Source: Pseudomonadota bacterium
GTDB lineage: Bacteria; Desulfobacterota; Desulfovibrionia; Desulfovibrionales; Desulfovibrionaceae
DNA length: 45,361 nt
Direction of reading: 5' to 3'
NCBI GenBank assembly: GCA_018816865.1
Contig: JAHIUW010000027.1
Span: 1-45,361, forward strand
The notes beneath the pieces are model-generated. The model had not been told where the DNA came from and ran no database searches. It saw only the letters and a list, made by a program, of their open reading frames with translations. This document shows positions 16,924 to 26,100 of this stretch, piece by piece (position 1 is the first letter of the stretch; every line of letters begins with the position of its first letter). The position numbers and the translations under genes are program-made.

Positions 16924-16966
16924 ACTTTTCAAGCATACCGGCTCCGATGGAATCGAAGCCCTGATT

Positions 16967-17794
16967 CTATTGGCCGGCGTTGGGCGTGAACAGCTGCTTG
17001 CCCATCAGACGGAAGTCGGCAACAGCCTTCTGCGCCTTGGCCGAAGCCATCCAGTCGATGAACTTCTTTGCCAGTTCGTACTTGGCCTTGGGGCATTTGC
17101 CGGGGTTCACGGCCATGGCGCTGTACTGATTGAACAGCCCCTTATCGCCCTCCACCAAAACCTTCAGTGCGGGCTTGCCCGCCTCGTCGGCCTCATACTT
17201 AATGTAGGTACCGCGGTCGGTCATGGTGTAGCCGCCCTTCTCGGACGCCACACGGATGGTGGCAATCATGCCCTGCCCGGTCTGGACGTACCAGGCCTGC
17301 TTTTCGGGCACAACCATATCAGCGGCCTTCCACAGGGAAAGCTCCTTCTTGTGGGTGCCGGAATTGTCGCCACGGCTACAGAACACGGCCTCTTTGGCGG
17401 CAAAGGTCTTCATGGCGTCGCTCAGGCTCATGCCTTTGACTCCGGCGGGGTCGGTCTCGGGACCGATGATCACGAAATCATTGTACATCAGCTGGGTCCG
17501 GTCCACGGCGTAACCCTCGTCCACCTCCTTCTTCTCAGAGGCCGGGGCGTGGACCAGCAACACGTCCACATCACAGTTACGGCCCATGGCCAGAGCCTTG
17601 CCTGTGCCGACGGCGGTCCAGCGAAGCTCGATGCCGGTATCCTTGGTGAACAAGGGAGCCAACTCATCCAACAGACCGGTATTGTCGGTGCTGGTGGTGG
17701 TGGCCATCATCAGCACATCATTGGCCAGACCCGCAGTGGCCAGCATCACGACCAAAGCCAGGGCCGCAGCCATCGCTTGAAGCATTTTTTTCAC
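16967..17794 (-). CDS. tupA: Tungstate-binding periplasmic protein
   Basis: A 275-residue extracytoplasmic binding protein. Residues 1-24 are a signal peptide (cleavage after GLA). The mature protein begins close to TTTSTDNTG (32-40), the oxyanion-binding signature of TupA; GDNSGTH is the second conserved ligand-binding motif. It captures tungstate with high affinity for TupB/TupC. I chose the GTG at 17794 because AAGGAGG lies six bases upstream. Divergent from fdhE over a 263-base intergenic region. Tungsten supply next to formate dehydrogenase genes suggests the enzyme uses W. Confidence 0.93.
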   Translation of the reverse strand: MKKMLQAMAAALALVVMLATAGLANDVLMMATTTSTDNTGLLDELAPLFTKDTGIELRWTAVGTGKALAMGRNCDVDVLLVHAPASEKKEVDEGYAVDRTQLMYNDFVIIGPETDPAGVKGMSLSDAMKTFAAKEAVFCSRGDNSGTHKKELSLWKAADMVVPEKQAWYVQTGQGMIATIRVASEKGGYTMTDRGTYIKYEADEAGKPALKVLVEGDKGLFNQYSAMAVNPGKCPKAKYELAKKFIDWMASAKAQKAVADFRLMGKQLFTPNAGQ

Positions 17795-18057
17795 GGTATT
17801 CCTCCTTAAAGAATAAAACTCAATACCCATTATGACCATGAATACCACAAACTAACCATGACCGACAATTAGGCCTTTCACCGTCTGCTGTCCACCTCAG
17901 CGCATATACTCAAGCTTTGGCACAAACATTTCTCAATAACCCAGCTGAAAAAATTGTTTTTATCAAGTAATTATAAAACGATAGACTCTGTTTTCCTTGG
18001 TATTCCAAAAGGTGTAGGATGGGCCCACGTCGTCCCACCGCAACCAGAGGAAACCAC
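17795..18057. promoter_or_regulatory. Divergent tupA / fdhE promoter region
   Basis: An AT-rich 263-base region must hold the promoters of both the tup and fdhE transcripts. Two related ACCATGA-containing segments (about 17833-17840 and 17856-17864) lie close to tupA and could be regulator contacts. I could not assign a convincing -35/-10 pair on either strand. Confidence 0.4.
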
Positions 18058-18945
18058 ATGTCGTATTCAGCAGACCTGGAAATCAAGAAGCTCACCAAGC
18101 GGATCGAATCGTTGAGAACCCGTGGGGACATCCCGACCGAGTTACTGGATCTGGTGGACGCAGTCTTTCGCCGCCAGCTTGTGGCCCGGGGCGAGGCCAA
18201 GGTCAGCACCCTCGGCGAAGCCCAGCTTGCCCCGAAAGAACTGCATATCCAGGGCGCTCCCCTCATCGAAAGGGAACAGTCTCCCTATGACAGCTTACAG
18301 GCAAAGAGCCTGTTCCGGGAATTTCTGAAGATGCTCACCGACCGGGACGACGGTCTGTGCAAGGCAGGGAAAACCATTGAACAAGCCCTGGTCAGCGGCG
18401 AGCTCGACCTGGATACGGCCTTTGCCGCCCACCTGAGCGGCGACGATGCATACTATGAGGCCATGGCCGAGCGCACACCCGAAGCGCCGCGCGCCCTGCC
18501 CTTTCTCGTGCAGGCCAGCATGTCTCCGTCCATCAGCGCCGCCGCCGCACTCTTGAGCAAACACCATGACACAGACATGATCTGGTCGCATGCCCATTGC
18601 CCAATCTGCGCCAGCCTGCCGCTGATCGGTGAACTGCGCGAGAAACAAGGCTACCGCTACGTGATCTGCTCGTTCTGTTCCACCAGCTACCGCATCCCCC
18701 GGCTGGCCTGCGCCTTCTGCGGCGAGACCGACCCCAAGAAGTTGGCCTATTTCAATTCCGAAGACGAGGCCGGATACCGGGTCGAAGTCTGCGAATCCTG
18801 CAAAATGTACATCAAATCAACAGATTTCCGTGAGCGGGACAAGACGGCCCTGCCGTTGATCGACGATCTCGAATCCCTGAGCCTGGACATCCTGGCTGGA
18901 AACGAAGGCTATCTCCGGCCAACCTTGTCCGGCCTCGGCTTTTAG
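18058..18945 (+). CDS. fdhE: FdhE, formate dehydrogenase accessory protein
   Basis: A 295-residue cytoplasmic protein with the FdhE C-terminal rubredoxin-like fold. Four metal-binding Cys pairs appear in the order CPIC, CSFC, CAFC and CESC within the last 115 residues. FdhE acts in assembly and quality control of Tat-exported formate dehydrogenases, binding the apo-catalytic subunit. I chose the ATG at 18058 (AGAGGA upstream) rather than an upstream ATG at 18019. It leads the fdhE-fdhD-mobA-tlpA-moaA train, which overlaps almost throughout. Confidence 0.93.
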   Translation: MSYSADLEIKKLTKRIESLRTRGDIPTELLDLVDAVFRRQLVARGEAKVSTLGEAQLAPKELHIQGAPLIEREQSPYDSLQAKSLFREFLKMLTDRDDGLCKAGKTIEQALVSGELDLDTAFAAHLSGDDAYYEAMAERTPEAPRALPFLVQASMSPSISAAAALLSKHHDTDMIWSHAHCPICASLPLIGELREKQGYRYVICSFCSTSYRIPRLACAFCGETDPKKLAYFNSEDEAGYRVEVCESCKMYIKSTDFRERDKTALPLIDDLESLSLDILAGNEGYLRPTLSGLGF

Positions 18946-18953
18946 GGGGACGC

Positions 18954-19694
18954 ATGCCCGAGCAACAAGACTCCTCCCTGGCCGACGTCGGTCTGGCCCA
19001 GGCCCAGTGCCGCCGGTTCGAAGGCGGTTCCTGGCGCGATTTCACCGACACCGTCACCCCGGAGGTCCGCATCAGTCTGCTCTGGCCCGCCTCGGAACCC
19101 ATTCTGCTGTGGGCTTATCCCTCGGACCTGACGGACCTTGCCCTGGGCCACGCCCTGATCGAACTCTGCCTTCCCGGGCAGGTGCCCGTCCTGCAGCAGG
19201 CCACTGACCACGAGTTTCACCTGACCCCTCAGGACGCGCCCAAACCAAGGGCCGCAGCGCAACAGCGCCCCCTGGAGGCCCAGGAAATCCTGTCCAGCAT
19301 GGAGGACTTCGTGACAGGCGATGGACGCTGGGATGCCACGGGCTGCTTCCACCGCATGGCCGTGTACTGCCCCCAGCGCAAGCGATTCATCGATACGGTG
19401 GAGGACATCGGCCGCCACAACTGCATCGACCGCATGGCCGCGCGCATGTTGGCCGCGGGAGAAATCCCCGAGGAGCTAGCCCTGTTCATCTCCGCCCGGG
19501 CCACGGCCTCGCTGACGGACAAGATCGCCAGGGCGGGCTTCGGCATAGTCATCAGCCGGGCAGCGGTGACCACCGCGGGCCTTGAAACGGCCAGGGCCGC
19601 GAGCATGACGATGGTCGGTTTCGCCCGCACAGGACGCTTCACCGTGTTCAACGATCCTGCAGGCCGCATCCAGGATCTCGAGGAGGCCCCATGA
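18954..19694 (+). CDS. fdhD: FdhD, formate dehydrogenase sulfurtransferase-like accessory protein
   Basis: A 246-residue member of the FdhD family. FdhD transfers sulfur from IscS to the Mo/W-bis-MGD cofactor of formate dehydrogenase. VEDIGRHNCIDRM, ISARATASLTDKIARAG and SRAAVTTAGLETA are the family blocks for cofactor binding. It is shorter than the E. coli protein, and I do not find the CGxCG pair that carries sulfur there; the only nearby cysteines are C131 (TGCFH) and C139. GGGGG precedes the ATG. The stop overlaps mobA. Function is likely but possibly altered in mechanism. Confidence 0.9.
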   Translation: MPEQQDSSLADVGLAQAQCRRFEGGSWRDFTDTVTPEVRISLLWPASEPILLWAYPSDLTDLALGHALIELCLPGQVPVLQQATDHEFHLTPQDAPKPRAAAQQRPLEAQEILSSMEDFVTGDGRWDATGCFHRMAVYCPQRKRFIDTVEDIGRHNCIDRMAARMLAAGEIPEELALFISARATASLTDKIARAGFGIVISRAAVTTAGLETARAASMTMVGFARTGRFTVFNDPAGRIQDLEEAP

Positions 19695-20290
19695 GCACAG
19701 GTCTGACCGGATTCATCCTTGCCGGGGGAAAAAGCACCCGCCTGGGCCTCGACAAGGTGGTACTGCCCTATTCCGGCGAGACCCTGCTGACGCGCACCGT
19801 GGCTTTGGCCTCGAAATTCTGCGCCGAGATCTATGTCTCAGGCCGCGACCCTCGCACCATGGGCATCGACCTGCCCTGGATGCTTGATGACGAGCCCGGC
19901 AGGGGGCCGCTGGGAGGCATTCTCACAGGTCTGACGCGGCTGAACAGGCCGCTGCTCGTGCTGGCCTGTGACCTGCCCATGCTGGACGAGGGTACCGTGG
20001 CCAGACTGGTGACCGCCCGTTCACAACGTCCAGATTCAGCAGTCATCACGACGTTCCTGCAGCAGGAAACCGGCTGGATCGAGTCCCTGGTCTCGATCTA
20101 CGAACCCCAGGCCGCCCCCTTGCTGCGTGAGGCGGGCAGCAAGGGATTGTACAAGCTCTCGGCAGCGCTGCACCCGACGGTGCGCCATCATGTGCCCTAT
20201 TCGCAGCACGAAGCCAGCCCATTTTTTAACATTAATTTTCCCGCTGATCTTGCCATGCTCAGGCGGGTTGAAGGACGAGAAACGGCTTAA
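19691..20290 (+). CDS. mobA: MobA, molybdenum cofactor guanylyltransferase
   Basis: A 199-residue GTP:molybdopterin guanylyltransferase. The nucleotide-binding signature ILAGGKSTRLGLDK lies at residues 9-22. RGPLGGI and ACDLPML are the further family motifs, the second with the metal-binding aspartate. It makes the bis-MGD cofactor needed by FdhA. It overlaps fdhD by 4 bp and has GAGGAGG upstream. With mobB at 14188 and moaA at 20793 it completes part of the pathway; moaC, moaE, moaD and moeA for this branch are not in the window. Confidence 0.92.
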   Translation: MSTGLTGFILAGGKSTRLGLDKVVLPYSGETLLTRTVALASKFCAEIYVSGRDPRTMGIDLPWMLDDEPGRGPLGGILTGLTRLNRPLLVLACDLPMLDEGTVARLVTARSQRPDSAVITTFLQQETGWIESLVSIYEPQAAPLLREAGSKGLYKLSAALHPTVRHHVPYSQHEASPFFNINFPADLAMLRRVEGRETA

Positions 20291-20292
20291 AT

Positions 20293-20796
20293 ATGATTTC
20301 ACGAAACAAGGTGTCTCACACGGGCCTGGCCGTAATGCTGGTCCTGCTCTTCATCCTCCCCGCCCACGCCAGTGGCGATGATCGCCCCTTGAGCGCCAAA
20401 GACCTCATGACACTCGTCGCCAAGGAACGCGGACGGGTGGTGGTCATCAATTTCTGGGCCTCCTGGTGCGGCCCCTGCCGCCGCGAATTTCCCGCCATGG
20501 CCAAGTTGCGGGCCCAATTTCCGGCGAGCAAATTGCTCCTTTTGGGAGTATCCCTGGACTTCGACAACGAGATGTATGCAGAGTTCGTCAATGCACAGAG
20601 ATTCCCCTATCCGGTGAGAATCGGCGATTCGAAGATAATGAAAGACATGAACATCGAGGCCATCCCCAAAACGTTGATCTTTGACCTGGACGGAAGCCTC
20701 GCCCAAAATCATGACGGCCCGGCACCCTTTGCCGAACTGAACGCCACAGTCAAGGCGCTGCTCAGACAAGGCCACGCCTCGGAGAAAACCCAATGA
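20293..20796 (+). CDS. TlpA-like thioredoxin-fold protein of the fdh locus
   Basis: A 167-residue secreted or membrane-anchored thioredoxin-like protein. A signal or anchor helix occupies residues 10-27. The active site is WCGPC (58-62), and the cis-proline segment is in IEAIPKTLI. It would reduce or protect thiols in the periplasm, where FdhAB acts, for example during export and maturation. The start at 20293 lies two bases after the mobA stop; its ribosome-binding site is weak. The stop overlaps moaA by 4 bp, so translational coupling within the cofactor operon is likely. Confidence 0.85.
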   Translation: MISRNKVSHTGLAVMLVLLFILPAHASGDDRPLSAKDLMTLVAKERGRVVVINFWASWCGPCRREFPAMAKLRAQFPASKLLLLGVSLDFDNEMYAEFVNAQRFPYPVRIGDSKIMKDMNIEAIPKTLIFDLDGSLAQNHDGPAPFAELNATVKALLRQGHASEKTQ

Positions 20797-21785
20797 TTGT
20801 TGACGCCCACGGACGTGTTGTGCGCTATATGAGATTGTCGGTCACGGACCGCTGCAACCTGAGCTGTTTCTACTGCCGCTCCTGCGAAGGGCTCCAGAGC
20901 ATCCCCCATGAGCATATACTGACTTACGAGGAGATGCTCTCCCTGGCCAAGACAGCACAGCAGATGAAGGTGGAAAAACTCCGCCTCACGGGCGGTGAGC
21001 CGTTTGTCCGGCGTGATTTTCTGGCGTTCTTAGGCATGCTGCGCGAGGAGTGCCCCGGCCTGGACGTGCGCATCACCACCAACGGCACCCTGCTGGCTGG
21101 CAAGGTCCCGGCCCTGAAGCACCTGGGCATCAAACGCGTGAACATCTCCTTGGACACCATGGACCCCGTAAAATTCCAAGAGATCACCGGGCGGGACATG
21201 TTCCATCGCGTCCGCCAGGGCATCGACGACTGCCTGCACTACGGCCTGAAGGTCAAGATCAACGTGGTGGCCGTACACGGCGTCAACGACGACGAACTGC
21301 CTGCGTTCCTCGACTTCGCACGCACCCACCCGGTGGACGTGCGCTTCATCGAGTTCATGCCCATCGGCTGCGCCACGCGCTGGAAGGGCAGCAGCACCTG
21401 GAAGTCTGCGCAGATCCTTGAAGACGCCCAACAGTACGCCCAACTCGAACCGCTGGACCGTGCCCACGATACCGACGGCCCGGCCCGAATGTTCACCATC
21501 CGGAATGGGCTGGGGCGCATCGGGCTCATCTCCCCGCTGACCAACCATTTTTGCGACACCTGCAACCGACTGCGCATCACCTCCGACGGCAAGCTTCGGA
21601 CCTGTCTGTTCTCCGACAAGGAGTTCAACCTGCGCAAGGTGCTGCGCCACCCGAAACTCGGGGCCGAAGCCGCACTCAGAGTCATGCAACTGGCGACCAT
21701 AAACAAGCCCATCGGTCATGAACTGCTTCGCCGCAAGATCGACAATCAGGTCTGCAACAAGGTGATGTCGTCCATTGGAGGCTAA
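20793..21785 (+). CDS. moaA: MoaA, GTP 3',8-cyclase (radical SAM)
   Basis: A 330-residue first enzyme of molybdopterin synthesis, turning GTP into 3',8-cyclo-7,8-dihydro-GTP. The N-terminal radical-SAM cluster motif is CNLSCFYC, followed by the SAM-binding LTGGEP. The C-terminal second [4Fe-4S] site is CDTC plus a later Cys (CNRLRITSDGKLRTC). It lacks the C-terminal double glycine after a long tail but ends in SSIGG, matching the MoaA GG terminus needed for activity. The ATG overlaps the tlpA stop. Confidence 0.95.
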   Translation: MIVDAHGRVVRYMRLSVTDRCNLSCFYCRSCEGLQSIPHEHILTYEEMLSLAKTAQQMKVEKLRLTGGEPFVRRDFLAFLGMLREECPGLDVRITTNGTLLAGKVPALKHLGIKRVNISLDTMDPVKFQEITGRDMFHRVRQGIDDCLHYGLKVKINVVAVHGVNDDELPAFLDFARTHPVDVRFIEFMPIGCATRWKGSSTWKSAQILEDAQQYAQLEPLDRAHDTDGPARMFTIRNGLGRIGLISPLTNHFCDTCNRLRITSDGKLRTCLFSDKEFNLRKVLRHPKLGAEAALRVMQLATINKPIGHELLRRKIDNQVCNKVMSSIGG

Positions 21786-21786
21786 C

Positions 21787-22668
21787 GTGTTCAGGGACCA
21801 GCCCAGCGAACCCGAAGACTTCGACTCCATCGTGGAAAGCGAAGCCACGGCCAGGCGCTGGCTGCTCAAGCACTGCTGGAGCAACCACCAGCGTTACTGC
21901 CCGCGTTGCAAAAGCCGCAAGAACTACCATCTGAACAGCGGTCGCCGCCGTTGCGCCCGCTGCCGCTACACTTACCACGATTTCACCGGCCGCTGGATCA
22001 ACAACTGCAATCTCACCGCCCAGGACTGGGTTCGAGTGCTGAACCTGTTCGCCAAAGAGACCACGGCCCGTCAGACCAGCAAAGACCTTGGGCTATCCTA
22101 CAACACGGCCTACAAGGCCATGAACACCATCCGCTTCGCCATCCTGGCCCATGCCTTGGACGCCCGCCAGCTTCTCGGACCCGACTCGGCGCTGGGCCTG
22201 TCCCTGACCGGCAGGATGCTCAAGAACGAACCCCAGGCCAAAAGCCACATCGTCCAGACCCCGGTTTTCGGCATCATGGACCGCAAGGAATGGGTCTTCG
22301 TCGACCTGATCCCCGGATTCGACATCGAGACCATCCTGCACTTCAAGCTGAACTTCCAGCTGGCCACCGTGCGCGTGGGCAACGTGGTCTACACCGACCG
22401 CTATCAGCGCTACGACACCCTGATCTGCTGCGCGGGCAATCACCCTTCCGCCGACTACATCAAAGGTGGGGACAGCGTCTCCATCGACCAGGACGACCAG
22501 GGCTTCTGGCGTTTCGTGTCCTCACGCCTGGCCAAGTTCCACGGCGTCACTCCACAGAGATTCCCCTTGTATCTCAAGGAATTGGAATTCCGCTACAACT
22601 CCCGCAACAAGGACCTTATGTCCGTGCTTGCCGACCATCTCTCGGATTTCGTTCCCGAACTTTCCTGA
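21787..22668 (+). CDS. Transposase-derived (IS1595/ISXO2-like) protein, probably domesticated
   Basis: A 293-residue protein with the architecture of IS1595-group transposases. A zinc ribbon lies at residues 38-59 (CPRC...CARC), followed by a helix-turn-helix-like segment (TSKDLGLSYNTAYKAM) and a DDE-like fold (TPVFGIMDRKEW, VVYTDRYQRY, LKELEFRYNSR). Only the second catalytic Asp (VYTD) is evident: the first (usual VDE) is replaced around GLSLTGR, and the third Glu position before FW reads DDQGFW. No terminal repeats surround it. I chose the GTG at 21787 (GGAGG upstream, 2 bases after the moaA stop). Its place as last gene of the fdhE-moaA operon, just before fdhAB, suggests a DNA-binding regulatory role. 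Confidence 0.78.
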   Translation: MFRDQPSEPEDFDSIVESEATARRWLLKHCWSNHQRYCPRCKSRKNYHLNSGRRRCARCRYTYHDFTGRWINNCNLTAQDWVRVLNLFAKETTARQTSKDLGLSYNTAYKAMNTIRFAILAHALDARQLLGPDSALGLSLTGRMLKNEPQAKSHIVQTPVFGIMDRKEWVFVDLIPGFDIETILHFKLNFQLATVRVGNVVYTDRYQRYDTLICCAGNHPSADYIKGGDSVSIDQDDQGFWRFVSSRLAKFHGVTPQRFPLYLKELEFRYNSRNKDLMSVLADHLSDFVPELS

Positions 22669-22868
22669 TCCCTGCTTCCGCTTAAGTGCCAAAGATTAAC
22701 TAAGTCTACTTACCCCCCTTCCCAATCCCGTCTGCATTCAATCTATCCTGCCTAAAAAAGCATAATACAACATTCTCAATTAGTTAGCGTTCATTTTTTA
22801 TTTCCATAAAGACAGGCCTGCAATGATTATTTTTTGTGTGTGCAAGAACATGAGCAGGTAAAGTATTT
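22669..22868. other. AT-rich gap upstream of the fdhAB promoter
   Basis: About 200 bases without a gene, markedly richer in A+T than the neighbours. It probably carries regulator-binding sites for the formate dehydrogenase promoter. No palindrome long enough to name was seen. Confidence 0.4.
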
Positions 22869-22897
22869 TTGTATCAGGCTTCCCGATTTTATATAGA
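22869..22897 (+). promoter_or_regulatory. Candidate sigma-70 promoter of fdhAB
   Basis: TTGTAT (22869-22874) and TATAGA (22892-22897) are 17 bases apart. A short stem GCGGCT-AATC-AGCCGC (22919-22934) would lie in the 5' leader just after the start point. Confidence 0.5.
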
Positions 22898-22954
22898 ATC
22901 AATAGATGTCAAGAACCTGCGGCTAATCAGCCGCGCAAACCACAGGAGGGCGAT

Positions 22955-23161
22955 TTGTCCCAGGCAGCGGTTCTACCCGCACTTCCCTTTGCCGGGCTGG
23001 GCATGGATCTCTCACCGGTGATCCTGAGGGCACAAGGCATGGCCCTCAAACAGCTCCGCTTCAGCGAGGGGAACTGTACAATGGTGGGACGTCCCCAGGT
23101 TCCAGGATTGGCCGGATTCCGGCTACTTCTGGCCCTGTCACGCGAAATCCGCGGTCGCTGA
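22955..23161 (+). CDS. Possible small protein encoded before fdhA
   Basis: A 68-codon frame that starts at TTG with AGGAGGG six bases upstream, an unusually good ribosome-binding site. Codon choice is GC-rich at third positions like the neighbouring genes. The predicted product has no signal peptide or motif that I recognise; it is basic towards the C-terminus (ending SREIRGR). It ends 30 bp before fdhA and would share its mRNA. It may be a real small protein, a leader peptide coupled to fdhA translation, or chance. No function is proposed. Confidence 0.4.
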   Translation: MSQAAVLPALPFAGLGMDLSPVILRAQGMALKQLRFSEGNCTMVGRPQVPGLAGFRLLLALSREIRGR

Positions 23162-23191
23162 CCGCCTACATTCAACTCAAGGAGACGCGGC

Positions 23192-26100
23192 ATGAAACTT
23201 TGTCGTAGAGGATTTCTCAAGCTCTCCGCCGCGGCAGGCACCGCCGCGGCATTCGGTGGCCTGGGCATCAGCCTGACCCCCACCGTCGCCAGGGCTCAGC
23301 TGCTCAAAACCCGCTGGGCCAAGCAAACCACCTCGGTCTGCTGTTACTGTGCCGTCGGCTGTGGTCTGATTGTCCACACGGACAAGGCCAGCCTGCGCGC
23401 CATCAACGTCGAAGGGAACCCCGATCATCCCATCAACGAAGGCGCACTGTGCGCCAAGGGCGCGTCCATCTGGCAACTCGCCGAAAACAAGCGTCGCATC
23501 AAGAACGTCCTGTACCGGGCACCCTACAGCGAAGAGTGGGAAGTCAAGGACTGGGACTGGGCTTTGGAACGCATCGCCAAGCGTGTCAAGGAGACCCGCG
23601 ACAAGTCCTTCACCCTCAAGAACGCCAAGGGGCAGATGGTCAACCGCTGCGACGGCATTGCGTCCGTTGGTTCGGCGGCGCTCGATAACGAGGAATGCTG
23701 GGCCTACCAAAGCATGCTCAGATCTCTCGGCCTGGTGTACATCGAGCACCAGGCTCGTATTTGACACAGCGCAACTGTAGCGGCTCTGGCAGAGTCGTTC
23801 GGACGCGGTGCGATGACCAACCACTGGATCGACATCAAGAACAGTGATTGCATTTTGATCATGGGCAGCAACGCTGCCGAAAACCATCCTATTTCCTTCA
23901 AGTGGGTCCTGCGCGCGCGGGACAACGGCGCAACGGTGATCCACGTTGACCCGAGATTCACCAGGACCTCCGCCAAGGCCGATATCTACGCCCCCATCCG
24001 TTCGGGCTCGGACATCGGGTTCCTGGGGGGAATGATCAAGTACATCCTGGACAACGATCTGATCTTCAAGGAATATGTAGTCAACTACACCAACTCCTCG
24101 TTCATCGTTTCCAAGAAGTTCAAGTTCAATGACGGACTGTTCTCGGGCTATGATCCCAAGACCCACAAGTACGACAAGTCCCAGTGGGCCTTTGAGTACG
24201 AGTCCGAGGGCATCCCCAAAAAGGACCCAACCCTCACACATCCCCGCTGCGTGTACCAGCTGCTGAAGAAACACTTCAGCCGGTACGCCCTGGATAGGGT
24301 CGAACGGATCACCGGCACCCCCAAGGAAGACATCCTCAAGGTCTACAAGGCCTATACGGCATCGGGCAAAGCCGACAAGTCCGCCACCATCATGTACGCC
24401 ATGGGCTGGACCCAACACACCGTGGGCGTACAGAACATCCGCTCCATGGCCATGATCCAGCTGCTGCTAGGCAACATCGGCGTGGCCGGCGGCGGCGTCA
24501 ACGCCCTGCGCGGCGAGTCCAATGTGCAGGGTTCCACGGACCACTGTCTGCTGTGGCATATCCTGCCCGGCTACCTTGGCATTCCCACGGCCTCCTTGGA
24601 CACCCTGGAGACCTACAACGCCAAGAAGTCGGCCCCGCACCTGACGGGAGCCAAAGACCCCATGTCCGCAGCCTGGTGGCAAAACTACCCCAAGTACATG
24701 AACAGCTTCATCAAATCCATGTACCCGTCCGCCGACCCGAACAAGGCCTACGACTACCTGCCCAAGTGCGATGACGGAAAGAACTACTCCTGGCTGAATC
24801 TGTTCGAAGAGATGAGCAAGGGCACGTTTGACGGTTTCTTCGCCTGGGGTCAGAACCCCGCCTGCGGCGGCGCCAACTCCAACAAGACCCGCGACGCGAT
24901 GACCGAACTGGAATGGATGGTCAACGTCAACATCTTCGACAACGAGACGGCGTCCTTCTGGAAGGGCCCGGGCATGGACCCCAAGAAGGTCAAGACCGAG
25001 GTCTTCATGCTGCCCTGCGCAGTCTCCATCGAGAAGGAAGGCTCCATCACCAACTCGGGACGCTGGATGCAATGGCGCTATCAGGGACCCAAGCCCTGGG
25101 GCGACACCCGCACCGACGGCGACATCATCCTGGAACTGACCAAGAAGATCAAAGAGCTCTATGCCCACGAGGGCGGACAGCTTCCCGAAGCGATTCTGGG
25201 GCTGGGCACCAACCTCTGGGAGAACGAGCACGGCGAATTCGATGCCCATGCCGTGGCCAAACTGATCAACGGCTACTTCACGCGCGACATCGAAATCAAG
25301 GGCACTCAGTACAAAAAGGGCGATCTGGTCCCGAGTTTCGCCTTCCTGCAGGCCGACGGCTCGACCATGTCCGGCAACTGGCTGTACTGCAACTCGTACA
25401 CCGCGAAGGGCAACATGGCCGCCCGCATCGACCTGACCCAGACCGCGGAACAGGCCACGATCGGATTGTATCCGAACTTCTCGTGGTGCTGGCCCGTCAA
25501 CAGGCGCATCATCTACAACCGCGCTTCCGTTGACTTGAAGGGCAAGGCCTATGCGCCCAAGAAGCCCGTCATCCAATGGGTGGACGGAAAGTGGATCGGC
25601 GACGTGCCCGATGGCGGCTGGGCTCCTGGAACCAAGTACCCCTTCATCATGAAGCCTCAGGGCCACGGACACATCTTCGGCCCCGGTATGGCCGACGGTC
25701 CATTCCCCGAGTACTACGAGCCCCTGGAATGTCCGGTCCCCAACCACCCGTTCTCCAAGCAGCTCAGCAGCCCCACGGCCTTGCAGTTCACCAGCGAGTA
25801 CAAGGCGGTCTGCGATCCCAAGTACCCGTTCGTGTGCTCCACCTACCGTGTAACCGAGCATTGGCAGTCCGGCGTCATGACCCGTAACACCCCCTGGCTG
25901 CTCGAAGCCGAACCACAGATGTTCTGCGAAATGAGCGAAGAGCTGGCCAAGGCGCGCGGCATCAAGAACGGTGAGAAGGTCATGGTGGAAAGCGCCCGCG
26001 GCGAGCTGTGGGCCATCGCCATCGTCACCAAGCGCATCAAGCCCTTCAAGGTCATGGGCAACACCGTGCATCAGGTGGGCATCCCCTGGCACTTTGGTTG

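Noticed and set aside
17927-17942. TGGCAC-like sequence upstream of fdhE considered as a sigma-54 promoter
   Set aside because: TTTGGCACAAACATTTCTC lacks the GC at the -12 position with the required GG-N10-GC spacing.
21787-22668. Transposase-like gene taken as an active insertion sequence
   Set aside because: No terminal inverted repeats or target duplications flank it, it is fitted between moaA and the fdhA promoter, and two catalytic acidic residues appear to be missing.
23192-23764. fdhA read as a gene broken by a nonsense mutation
   Set aside because: The TGA lies exactly at the Sec position (HQARI-Sec-HSATVA) and sequence conservation continues without gap on both sides, so it is a sense UGA.
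23177-24418. 413-codon minus-strand frame over the Sec codon of fdhA
   Set aside because: Antisense to a conserved enzyme; no recognisable product. The interruption of the sense frame is explained by selenocysteine, not by a gene on the other strand.
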